DNA of 15,045 nucleotides from an uncultured Oscillospiraceae bacterium. Lineage in GTDB: Bacteria > Bacillota > Clostridia > Oscillospirales > Oscillospiraceae. The notes under the pieces were generated by a model that saw nothing but the letters and a program-made list of their open reading frames with translations, searched no databases and was not told the DNA's origin. Where the stretch lies: assembly GCA_934668295.1 (NCBI GenBank), contig CAKUND010000034.1, positions 1 to 15,045 of the forward strand, read 5' to 3'. A program made the position numbers and the translations under genes. Positions 1 to 5,734 of the stretch are shown one piece after another. How positions within the stretch are numbered: position 1 is the first letter of the stretch; every line of letters begins with the position of its first letter.

Positions 1-311
1 ATGATCAGCGTGACGATGACCGCGCCGTTGCCGGTCGAGGTGCCGAGCAGCAGCTTTGCCGCCGGGATCATGGCGACCATGAGAATGACCGCCGGGATGG
101 AACGGAAGAAGTTCACGATAAAGCCGAGCACGGTGTTGACGCCCTTATTGGGGTGCAGGCCGTCCTTGTCCGTCGCCCAGAGGATCACGCCCAGCGGCAG
201 GCCGATGAGATAGGCAAAGATCGTGGTGAGGGCGGTCATATAGACCGTCTGCCAGATGCCGAGCTGGATGATGTTGTTGTCCCAGAGCTTTACGAAATAT
301 TCGGTAGCCAT
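1..311 (-). CDS. metI: Methionine ABC transporter permease MetI (partial, 3' end outside window)
   Basis: Membrane-spanning permease of the MetNIQ importer, which moves methionine across the cytoplasmic membrane using ATP hydrolysed by MetN. Only the first 103 codons are present, beginning MATEYFVKLW; the gene runs off the left edge. The visible part has an amphipathic N-terminus, a first membrane segment (about residues 15-45), and a second hydrophobic stretch with FFRSIPAVILMVAMIPAAK (about 71-89) that matches the MetI permease pattern before the coupling region. The ATG lies immediately after the metN stop, and its ribosome site (GGAAGGAGGAG) sits inside the last codons of metN, so the two genes are translationally linked. 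A substrate-binding MetQ gene is expected beyond the window but cannot be seen. The assignment leans partly on the neighbouring MetN. Confidence 0.9.
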   Translation of the reverse strand, partial: MATEYFVKLWDNNIIQLGIWQTVYMTALTTIFAYLIGLPLGVILWATDKDGLHPNKGVNTVLGFIVNFFRSIPAVILMVAMIPAAKLLLGTSTGNGAVIVTLI

Positions 312-1304
312 TTACCGCTCCTCCTTCCACGTCAGTCCGCTGTTTTTCAGCCAGCTGACGACCTTTTCCGCGTCGTGCTCGTCGTTCGGCAGCTCGAGGA
401 TCATGTGGCCGTAGGCCGCGCCCTCGACGGATTTCGTATCGGCGAACAGCACGTTCACCGGCACGCGGCAGGCCAGGATCATCTCGGAAATGACAGGCTT
501 CTGCGTATCCTCGCCATTGAAGATCAGGCGGAGCTTCCGCCCGCCGGTCGTGGGATCGAGCACCGGGCGCTCCTGCGGGAGCACGAGCTCGCGCGCAATG
601 TCGGATTTGGGGTTCGTAAAGACATCTGCCACGCGGCCCTCCTCGGCGATGCAGCTTTTGTCAATGACGGCCACACGGTCGCAGATCTGGTCGATGACCT
701 TCATCTCGTGCGTGATGACAATGATCGTCACGCCGAGGGACTTGTTGATCTCGCGCAGCAGCTCGAGAATGGAGCGCGTCGTGTTGGGATCGAGGGCGCT
801 GGTCGCCTCGTCGCACAGGAGGTACCGCGGATTGGTCGCCAGCGCGCGGGCAATGGCGACGCGCTGCTTCTGTCCGCCGGACAGCTGCGAGGGGAAGCTT
901 GCGGCCTTGTCGGCAAGGCCCACGACCTTCAGAAGCTCCTCCGCGCGCTTTTTCGCTTCCGCCTTCGGCGTGCCGGAAATTTCAAGCGGGAAACAGACAT
1001 TGCGCAGGACCGACCGCTGCTCGAGCAGGTTGAAGCTCTGGAAGATCATGCCGATCTGCCGACGGACCTGCAGCAGCTCCTTTTCGCTGAGCGCCGTCAG
1101 ATTCTGCCCGTCGACCCAGACCTCGCCGGAGGTCGGTCGCTCGAGCAGGTTGACGCAGCGCACCAGCGTCGATTTGCCCGCGCCGGACAGGCCGATGATG
1201 CCGAAGATCTCGCCGTCCGCGATGGTCAGATTCACATCCTTCAGCGCTTCCACGCTGCCGGAGGCCGAGGAATAGATTTTGCCGAGGTGTTTCAGCTCGA
1301 TCAT
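312..1304 (-). CDS. metN: Methionine ABC transporter ATP-binding protein MetN
   Basis: Cytoplasmic ATPase of the methionine importer, 330 residues as expected for the family. Visible motifs: Walker A GLSGAGKS (38-45), Q-loop FQS (88-90), signature LSGGQKQR (141-148), Walker B YLLCDE (161-166) and switch His199. Residues from about 255 to 330 form a C-terminal extension typical of the NIL regulatory domain, which binds methionine and inhibits uptake when the cell is replete; this domain separates MetN from other amino acid ABC ATPases. The start at 1304 (MIELKHLGKI) was preferred over a longer in-frame opening because GGAAGGGG lies at good spacing before it and the family begins here. An intrinsic terminator and a Met/Cys-rich leader peptide lie upstream, so expression is probably attenuated. 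Directly followed by metI. Confidence 0.95.
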   Translation of the reverse strand: MIELKHLGKIYSSASGSVEALKDVNLTIADGEIFGIIGLSGAGKSTLVRCVNLLERPTSGEVWVDGQNLTALSEKELLQVRRQIGMIFQSFNLLEQRSVLRNVCFPLEISGTPKAEAKKRAEELLKVVGLADKAASFPSQLSGGQKQRVAIARALATNPRYLLCDEATSALDPNTTRSILELLREINKSLGVTIIVITHEMKVIDQICDRVAVIDKSCIAEEGRVADVFTNPKSDIARELVLPQERPVLDPTTGGRKLRLIFNGEDTQKPVISEMILACRVPVNVLFADTKSVEGAAYGHMILELPNDEHDAEKVVSWLKNSGLTWKEER

Positions 1305-1344
1305 GGAAAATCCCCTTCCACAGTGTTTTTGTAGGTTGGTTGCG

Positions 1345-1387
1345 AAAAACAAAAAGAGCCGGGAAACTCACATCGTTTCTCAGCTCC
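1345..1387 (-). terminator. Attenuator-type intrinsic terminator in the metN leader
   Basis: Read on the minus strand, GAGCTGAGAAAC (1386-1375) pairs with GTTTCCCGGCTC (1367-1356) around a 7-base loop, giving 12 positions with one A-C mismatch and one G-T pair, followed by TTTTTGTTTTT. It lies between the leader peptide stop (1419) and the metN start (1304), so transcription reaching metN must pass it. A terminator inside a 5' leader is the hallmark of conditional read-through. Confidence 0.88.
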
Positions 1388-1439
1388 GGAATTGGCCTTT
1401 CTCTGCCAATATGGAAATTTATGAAACAAAGCGAGCCGA
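1380..1439 (-). promoter_or_regulatory. Candidate antiterminator pairing in the metN leader
   Basis: TCGGCTC (1439-1433), inside the 3' part of the leader ORF, can pair with GAGCTGA (1386-1380), the 5' arm of the terminator, over 7 positions with one G-T pair. The two pairings exclude each other. A ribosome stalled on the Met/Cys codons (1493-1458) would leave 1439-1433 free; a ribosome reaching the stop at 1419 would cover much of it. A small hairpin ATTGGC (1410-1405) with GCCAAT (1396-1391) lies between and could serve as a pause or spacer stem. The switching logic is inferred; only the complementarity is seen. Confidence 0.5.
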
Positions 1440-1517
1440 TTTTTGAGTACGCGAAAACATGCACATGCAGCGCATGCACATGGGCATCATCATAGCGGTG
1501 GTAAACAGCTTCTTCAT
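1419..1517 (-). CDS. Met/Cys-rich leader peptide of the metNI operon
   Basis: A 32-residue ORF too small for routine gene calling. It begins MKKLFTTA, continues with MMMPMCMRCMCM (residues 9-20), and ends FSRTQKSARFVS. Seven internal Met and three Cys codons fall within 12 positions, far above chance. AAAGGAG (1534-1528) lies 10 bases before the ATG, and a perfect consensus promoter lies just upstream. The ORF ends about 30 bases before the terminator hairpin, the arrangement of classical leader peptides such as those of trp, his or ilv operons. Inferred role: the ribosome slows at Met/Cys codons when charged Met-tRNA or Cys-tRNA is scarce, favouring antitermination and synthesis of the methionine importer. 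An alternative is a small Cu(I)- or thiol-responsive peptide, given the Met/Cys ligands and the adjacent copper operon. I recognise no named homologue. Confidence 0.85.
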   Translation of the reverse strand: MKKLFTTAMMMPMCMRCMCMFSRTQKSARFVS

Positions 1518-1550
1518 CGCGTGTCGGCTCCTTTCCTGATTTCTGGGGTC

Positions 1551-1579
1551 ATTATATATGGCGGGTCAGAAAATGTCAA
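1551..1579 (-). promoter_or_regulatory. Consensus sigma-A promoter of the metNI leader
   Basis: On the minus strand TTGACA (1579-1574), a 17-base spacer and TATAAT (1556-1551) match the housekeeping consensus at all twelve positions. Transcription should begin near 1544, some 27 bases before the leader peptide ATG. Such a strong constitutive promoter fits control exerted later, at the attenuator. Confidence 0.92.
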
Positions 1580-1594
1580 TGGCAGATTCGCAAC

Positions 1595-1623
1595 AAAAAT
1601 CCGGCCCTTTGGGCCGGATTTTT
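1595..1623. terminator. Bidirectional intrinsic terminator after copA
   Basis: AAAAATCCGGCCC, a TTT loop and GGGCCGGATTTTT form a perfect stem flanked by A and T runs, so it can act on both strands. Its main job should be ending the csoR-copA transcript, whose last codon is at 1646, and insulating the metN promoter that follows on the same strand. Confidence 0.93.
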
Positions 1624-1645
1624 GTCAGACTGTCAAAAACGCCGC

Positions 1646-1855
1646 TTATTCTACGCCGGTGACCTCGTAGTCCTGCGCCTCGACGGCAGCCTTGAGCGTC
1701 TCGTTCGCAACATCCTTCGTGAGCGTTACGACGGCGGTGCCGTTATTGTGATCCGCAACTGCGGAAGCCACGCCGTCCACGGCCTCGAGCGCCTTTTTGA
1801 CGCGCGCTTCGCAGTGGCCGCACATCATGCCCTTTACGTGCAATGTCTTTGTCAT
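1646..1855 (-). CDS. Possible internally initiated CopZ-like copper chaperone (inside copA frame)
   Basis: The last 69 codons of copA, beginning MTKTLHVKGMMCGHC, match a complete free-standing CopZ: beta strand, MxCxxC metal site, helix KKALEAVDG, and a normal C-terminus. AAGGAGG (1870-1864) lies eight bases before this internal ATG, as good as the true starts of csoR and copA. I infer that ribosomes can initiate here and make a soluble chaperone from the copA message, in the same frame as the fused domain. Free CopZ would carry Cu(I) to the pump. The alternative is that the site is a relic of a former separate copZ gene that fused to copA by loss of a stop codon and is no longer used. Confidence 0.5.
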   Translation of the reverse strand: MTKTLHVKGMMCGHCEARVKKALEAVDGVASAVADHNNGTAVVTLTKDVANETLKAAVEAQDYEVTGVE

Positions 1856-4168
1856 ACCAGTGTCCTCCTTATTTTGTTCTGCCAGATGAATTTCCGGCAT
1901 GGGTTTGCCCTTATGGTCGTGTCTGGAGCTGTACAGCCTGCACAGATTCAGCCGCAGCGCGTTCGACACCACGCAGAAGCTGGACAGGCTCATCGCCGCC
2001 GCGCCGTACATCGGATTGAGTGTCAGACCCAGCCCGACGAACACGCCCGCCGCCAGCGGAATGCCGATAACATTGTAGATAAACGCCCAGAACAGGTTTT
2101 CGTGGATATTCCGCAGCGCCGCACGGCTGAGGCGGATGGCGGCGGCAACGTCCAGAAGCGTGCTTTTCATCAGCACAACGTCCGCTGCGTCGATGGCGAC
2201 GTCGGCTCCCGCGCCGATGGCGATGCCGGTGTCGGCGGCAGTGAGGGCAGGCGCGTCGTTGATGCCGTCGCCGACCATGGCGACGGGGCCGTATTTCTGC
2301 AGCTCGCGCACGACAGCCTCCTTGCCGCCCGGCAGGACGCCCGCGACCACGTCGTCCACGCCCGCAAGCTTGCCGATCGCGTCAGCCGTCCGCTGATTAT
2401 CGCCCGTCAGCATCACAACACGGATGCCCATGCCGCGCAGCTGCCGGATGGCCTCCGGGCTTTCCGGCTTGATGGCGTCCGCCACGGCGATGAGGCCGAG
2501 AAGCTTTCCGTTTTTCGCAAACAGCAGCGGTGTCTTGCCGGATTGCGACAGCGCGTCCGCCTGTTTGTAAATCTCCTGCGGCAGAGCCAGCTGCGAGGCC
2601 ATATATCTGACGCTGCCGCCGAGCAGCTGCGCACCCAATACCGTCGCAGTCAGGCCGCTGCCGGTGATGGCGGCAAAATCCTCCGCCGCCTCGGGCTGCA
2701 TGTGTTCTTCTTCACCGCGCTTCATGATCGCCGCGGCCAGCGGGTGTTCGCTCTTGGCCTCCAGTGAAACGGCCGCCTGCAGAAGCTCCCGCTCGGTCAC
2801 GCCGTCCGCCGGAATGAGATCCGTGACCTCCGGCTGGCCGGAGGTGATGGTGCCGGTTTTGTCAAGGGCGACGATGCGCGTGCGGCCCGTATGCTCCAGA
2901 CTTGCCGCCGTTTTAAAGAGAATGCCGTTTTTCGCGCCCACGCCGCTGCCGACCATGATGGCGACCGGCGTCGCAAGCCCCAGCGCGCACGGGCAGCTGA
3001 TGACCAGCACGGAAATGCCCCGCGCAAGCGCGAAGGAGAATTCCCGGCCCAGCAGCAGCCAGACGATCGTTGTCACAAGCGCGATGGAAATGACCGCCGG
3101 GACGAACACACCCGCGACCTTGTCCGCCGTCTTGGCGATCGGCGCCTTTGTCGCCGCCGCGTCGGAGACCATGCGGATGATCTGGCTGAGCGTGGTGTCC
3201 TCGCCGACGCGGGTGGCCTCGCAGCGGAGGAAGCCCGAGCAGTTGACCGTCGCGGCAGACACGCCGTCGCCGGGGGCCTTATCGACCGGGACGCTCTCGC
3301 CGGTCAGCGCCGCCTCGTTGACAGCGCTTGCGCCGTCCAATACGATGCCGTCGACCGGAATGCTCTGGCCGGGACGGACGACAAACACATCGCCCTTGCG
3401 AACCTGCGCGGCGGGGATCTTGACCTCCTTGCCGTCGCGGAGGACTGTCGCCGTCTCCGGTGCGAGGGCCATGAGGCTCTTGAGTGCGTCCGTGGTTTTG
3501 CCCTTGGAATGCGCCTCGAGCAGCTTGCCGACGGTGATGAGCGTGAGGATCATGGCGGCGGACTCAAAATAAAATTCGTCCATATATGCCATGGCAGCCT
3601 CACTGCCGCCGTGCAGCTGCGCATCCGTCATGGCGAACAGCGCGTAGACGCTCCAGCCATAGGACGCTGCCGCACCGAGCGAGACGAGCGTGTCCATGTT
3701 CGGCGAGCCGCGCAGCAGGCTCCTGGTGCCGCTCACAAAGAACTCCTGATTGATGACCATGACGATCCCGGCCAGCAGCAGCTGGACAAGGCCCATGGCA
3801 ACGTGGTTGCCGTCAAACCAGCCCGGCAGCGGCCAGCCCCACATCATGTGGCCCATCGAGAAATACATCAGGATGAGTAAAAATGCAACGGAGGCGATCA
3901 GGCGTTTTTTGAGTCTCGGCGTTTGCCTGTCCTCCAGCGCGCTTGCGTCCGCCGCAGGCACGGCCTCCTGTCCGCGCACGGACGCGCCGTAGCCCGCGCC
4001 CTCGACGGCCTTGATGATAGCGGCGGGCTCCGCCGTACCCTCGACGCCCATCGAGTTCGTGAGCAGGCTCACGGCGCAGGATGTAACGCCCGGGACTTTT
4101 TTGACCGCCTTTTCCACACTTGCGCTGCACGCGGCGCAGTGCATGCCGGTCACGGTATATTGCTGCAT
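1646..4168 (-). CDS. copA: Copper-exporting P1B-type ATPase with N- and C-terminal HMA domains
   Basis: Membrane pump that expels Cu(I) from the cytoplasm, 840 residues. In order: an N-terminal heavy-metal-binding domain with GMHCAAC (8-14); membrane segments from about 88 with a Met-rich loop (MYFSMGHMMWGW, 101-112); actuator-domain TGES (289-292); the CPC transport motif (392-394); the phosphorylation site DKTGT (Asp436); SEHPL (473-477); GDGINDAP (633-640); and closing membrane helices to about 735. It then continues through a charged linker (about 745-770) into a second HMA domain with MMCGHC (781-786), which looks like a whole CopZ chaperone appended in frame. The start at 4168 has AAGGAGG seven bases upstream. 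csoR precedes it by 34 bases on the same strand, so copper should induce both. An internal start may also release the last domain alone. Confidence 0.97.
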   Translation of the reverse strand: MQQYTVTGMHCAACSASVEKAVKKVPGVTSCAVSLLTNSMGVEGTAEPAAIIKAVEGAGYGASVRGQEAVPAADASALEDRQTPRLKKRLIASVAFLLILMYFSMGHMMWGWPLPGWFDGNHVAMGLVQLLLAGIVMVINQEFFVSGTRSLLRGSPNMDTLVSLGAAASYGWSVYALFAMTDAQLHGGSEAAMAYMDEFYFESAAMILTLITVGKLLEAHSKGKTTDALKSLMALAPETATVLRDGKEVKIPAAQVRKGDVFVVRPGQSIPVDGIVLDGASAVNEAALTGESVPVDKAPGDGVSAATVNCSGFLRCEATRVGEDTTLSQIIRMVSDAAATKAPIAKTADKVAGVFVPAVISIALVTTIVWLLLGREFSFALARGISVLVISCPCALGLATPVAIMVGSGVGAKNGILFKTAASLEHTGRTRIVALDKTGTITSGQPEVTDLIPADGVTERELLQAAVSLEAKSEHPLAAAIMKRGEEEHMQPEAAEDFAAITGSGLTATVLGAQLLGGSVRYMASQLALPQEIYKQADALSQSGKTPLLFAKNGKLLGLIAVADAIKPESPEAIRQLRGMGIRVVMLTGDNQRTADAIGKLAGVDDVVAGVLPGGKEAVVRELQKYGPVAMVGDGINDAPALTAADTGIAIGAGADVAIDAADVVLMKSTLLDVAAAIRLSRAALRNIHENLFWAFIYNVIGIPLAAGVFVGLGLTLNPMYGAAAMSLSSFCVVSNALRLNLCRLYSSRHDHKGKPMPEIHLAEQNKEDTGMTKTLHVKGMMCGHCEARVKKALEAVDGVASAVADHNNGTAVVTLTKDVANETLKAAVEAQDYEVTGVE

Positions 4169-4202
4169 GAAAATCCCTCCTTGGGAGCAATCTGAGCTTG
4201 AT

Positions 4203-4511
4203 TTACTTCATGAGCTTTTGCAGAGTTGCGGCCAGTTCATCCACGATCTCCTCATGGCCGTTTTTGAGGTCCCGCGTCACGCACGTGCGCAGGTGCTCGG
4301 CCAGAAGCTCGCGGTTGAAGGCGTTGATCGCGGCGTTGACGGCCGCGGACTGCGTCAGCACGTCGTTGCAGTAGGCATCCGCCTCGACCATCGCCTGCAG
4401 ACCGCGCACCTGTCCTTCAATGCGGCGCAGGCGGTTCAGAAGCTTCTTTTTTTCCTCCTGCGCGCGCAGCGTATGCTTTTCGCAGCAGGAACATCGCTTG
4501 GGTTCCGGCAT
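4203..4511 (-). CDS. csoR: Copper-sensing repressor CsoR
   Basis: Cytoplasmic all-alpha DNA-binding repressor of 102 residues that leaves DNA when it binds Cu(I). The CsoR/FrmR-family helix LLNRLRRIEGQVRGLQAMVE (24-43) is clear, and the ligand triad Cys48, His73, Cys77 keeps the spacing (25 then 4) of known CsoR proteins, which points to copper rather than formaldehyde, nickel or persulfide sensing. The N-terminus also has a CSCCEKH cluster (7-13) outside the known site. The start at 4511 was chosen over a much longer in-frame opening because AAAAGGAGG is seven bases upstream and because the longer frame would run through the operators and promoter. First gene of the operon with copA; it should repress itself. 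Confidence 0.96.
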   Translation of the reverse strand: MPEPKRCSCCEKHTLRAQEEKKKLLNRLRRIEGQVRGLQAMVEADAYCNDVLTQSAAVNAAINAFNRELLAEHLRTCVTRDLKNGHEEIVDELAATLQKLMK

Positions 4512-4535
4512 AGGCCAGCCTCCTTTTATTTTCAT

Positions 4536-4552
4536 ATACCCCATCCGGGTAT
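4536..4552. promoter_or_regulatory. CsoR operator, promoter-distal copy
   Basis: ATACCCCATCCGGGTAT is an inverted repeat of ATACCC and GGGTAT, the shape of known CsoR sites. It lies just downstream of the -10 box, over the predicted transcription start of csoR-copA, 26 bases centre to centre from the second copy. Confidence 0.85.
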
Positions 4553-4556
4553 CTTC

Positions 4557-4585
4557 ACTATATACCCTGATGGGGTATTTGTCAA
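4557..4585 (-). promoter_or_regulatory. Promoter of the csoR-copA operon
   Basis: On the minus strand TTGACA (4585-4580), a 17-base spacer and TATAGT (4562-4557). The spacer is almost wholly occupied by one CsoR operator, so repressor binding would exclude RNA polymerase. Predicted transcription start near 4550. Confidence 0.87.
4562..4578. promoter_or_regulatory. CsoR operator, in the -35/-10 spacer
   Basis: ATACCCTGATGGGGTAT is an inverted repeat matching the neighbouring operator in its arms (ATACCC and GGGTAT). Its position between -35 and -10 is the usual one for direct repression by CsoR. Confidence 0.86.
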
Positions 4586-4607
4586 GTGTAAATTTACAGG
4601 GCTTCCT

Positions 4608-4710
4608 GTAGGGGCCGATGCCTACTCGGCCCGTTGGGAAGCTGCGAATTCGCAGTAGATTTCCGTAAAAGCCGGTGCGTTCTGCGGGCGGACAGAGTCG
4701 TCCGCCCCTA
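4608..4710 (+). repeat. MITE-like palindromic repeat, copy 1
   Basis: A roughly 103-base unit bounded by TGTAGGGGC and GCCCCTA. Each end folds into a hairpin: GGGCCGA (4612-4618) with TCGGCCC (4626-4632), and GGGCGGAC (4686-4693) with GTCCGCCC (4700-4707). The centre holds CGAATTCGCAGTAGATTTCCGTAAAAG, quoted here only to show kinship with copies 2 and 3 (start 4645). No protein is credible inside. Together with copy 2 it fills most of the gap between the divergent csoR and bceA promoters. Confidence 0.75.
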
Positions 4711-4728
4711 TGGGGAGCGGAGGGGTAT

Positions 4729-4834
4729 TGTAGGGGCCGACGACTCTGTCGGCCCAATAAATGTGACGAATTCGCCGAAGATTCCAGTAAAAATGGTGTG
4801 TTCCGCCGGGCCGATGTGGGCATCGGCACCTACA
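4729..4834 (+). repeat. MITE-like palindromic repeat, copy 2
   Basis: A second unit of about 106 bases in the same orientation as copy 1, from TGTAGGGGCCGA to TCGGCACCTACA. Terminal hairpins: GGGCCGAC (4734-4741) with GTCGGCCC (4748-4755), and GCCGATG (4810-4816) with CATCGGC (4821-4827). The core (from about 4766) shares GAATTCGC, AGATT and GTAAAAA with copy 1 and with the inverted copy at 8778-8847. Confidence 0.75.
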
Positions 4835-4860
4835 AAGCTCCCGCTCCAGTGTCACCCCAT

Positions 4861-4876
4861 CTTACAAAACTGTAAG
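4861..4876. promoter_or_regulatory. BceR-type response regulator binding site upstream of bceA
   Basis: CTTACAAAACTGTAAG contains TTACA-N4-TGTAA, the core recognised by response regulators of BceRS-like systems that sense antimicrobial peptides through a BceAB transporter. A further TGTAAG occurs 21 bases downstream (4892-4897), two helical turns away on the same face, possibly a second half-site. The centre lies about 70 bases before the predicted start, suitable for activation. It could fold as a small hairpin, but there is no T-run, so I do not read it as a terminator. Confidence 0.72.
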
Positions 4877-4929
4877 ACGCGCCGGGAAAAGTGTAAGCCG
4901 AATCGATAGCGCTTTTCCGTGCGGCGCGG

Positions 4930-4935
4930 TATACT
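4930..4935 (+). promoter_or_regulatory. Probable -10 element of the bceAB promoter
   Basis: TATACT is a good -10 hexamer 35 bases before the bceA ATG. At 17 bases upstream the sequence is TAGCGC, a poor -35, which would suit a promoter that needs the activator bound at 4861-4876. Confidence 0.6.
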
Positions 4936-4969
4936 GGGGGCAGAAATCAACACAGGAGGCATTTTCATC

Positions 4970-5734
4970 ATGCAGATTCTCGAAGTAAACGGACTGCGCA
5001 AGGTCTACACGACGCGCTTTGGCGGCGCGTCGGTCGAGGCGCTCAAAAATATCAATTTCAGCGTGGAAAACGGAGAATACGTCGCCATCATGGGCGAATC
5101 CGGCTCCGGCAAGACGACGCTTTTAAACATTCTGGCCGGGCTTGACAAGCCGACCTCCGGCTCTGTTCTGCTGGACGGCAAGGATCTTGCCTCGATCAAA
5201 GAATCCGACCGCGCGGCCTTCCGCCGCGACCATCTGGGCTTCGTGTTTCAGGAATTCAACCTGCTCGACACGTTCTCGGTCGAGGACAATATCTATCTGC
5301 CGCTCGTGCTGGCCGGCGTGCCGCAGAAGGAGCTCGGCGCGCGCCTGGAGCCCATCGCGGCAAGGCTCGGCATCACGGAGCTGCTGAAAAAATATCCGTA
5401 TGAAATTTCCGGCGGCCAGAAGCAGCGCGCGGCCGTCGCCCGCGCGATCATCACAAATCCCCGGCTGCTGCTGGCCGACGAGCCGACCGGCGCGCTGGAC
5501 TCCAAGGCGACGGACGAGCTGCTGCGCGTGTTCTCCGACATCAGCCGCAGCGGCCAGACGATCCTGATGGTCACGCACTCTGTCCGCGCGGCCAGCCGCG
5601 CCGGGCGCGTCCTCTTTATCAAGGACGGTGAGGTCTATCACCAGCTTTACCGCGGCAATCTCACCGACGATCAGCTCTACCAGAAGATCACCGACGCGCT
5701 GACCGTTTTGCAGGCAGGGGGCGAGCAGGCATGA
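4970..5734 (+). CDS. BceA-like ABC transporter ATP-binding protein (peptide antibiotic detoxification family)
   Basis: Cytoplasmic ATPase of 254 residues that pairs with the large permease encoded next. Motifs: Walker A GESGSGKT (42-49), Q-loop Gln94 in FVFQEFNLLD, signature SGGQKQR (147-153), Walker B LLLADE (166-171) with EPTGALDS, and switch His203. The FQEFNLLDTFSVEDNIYLPLVLAG stretch (93-116) is characteristic of the MacB/BceA/LolD branch rather than importers. The start at 4970 has AGGAGG ten bases upstream; an upstream in-frame methionine falls in the promoter region and was not used. Its stop overlaps the permease ATG (ATGA), so the two are coupled. Family members confer resistance to bacitracin, nisin or other lipid II-directed peptides and act as sensors; the actual substrate cannot be told from sequence. 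Confidence 0.92.
   Translation: MQILEVNGLRKVYTTRFGGASVEALKNINFSVENGEYVAIMGESGSGKTTLLNILAGLDKPTSGSVLLDGKDLASIKESDRAAFRRDHLGFVFQEFNLLDTFSVEDNIYLPLVLAGVPQKELGARLEPIAARLGITELLKKYPYEISGGQKQRAAVARAIITNPRLLLADEPTGALDSKATDELLRVFSDISRSGQTILMVTHSVRAASRAGRVLFIKDGEVYHQLYRGNLTDDQLYQKITDALTVLQAGGEQA

Noticed and set aside
1305..1352. Longer MetN start at 1352
   Set aside because: It would begin inside the terminator T-run and lacks a ribosome site; the start at 1304 has both the ribosome site and the family N-terminus.
1305..1550. SAM riboswitch or T-box in the metN leader
   Set aside because: No SAM-I core (GAUGA, ACCGGCAACC-like pieces) and no T-box AGGGUGGUACCGCG-like sequence was found; the leader is instead occupied by a short ORF and a terminator.
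1443..1670. Plus-strand ORF rich in histidine (HAHAAHAHGHHH)
   Set aside because: It is the antisense image of the ATG/TGC codons of the minus-strand leader peptide; it lacks a ribosome site, and it crosses the consensus promoter and the bidirectional terminator.
153..3880. Several long open frames on the plus strand opposite metN and copA
   Set aside because: They are shadow frames of GC-rich genes, rich in Arg, His, Asp and Ala, with no recognisable domains or ribosome sites.
4512..4829. Extended CsoR of about 208 residues
   Set aside because: The extension would run through the promoter, operators and repeats; the start at 4511 has an optimal ribosome site and gives the normal family length.
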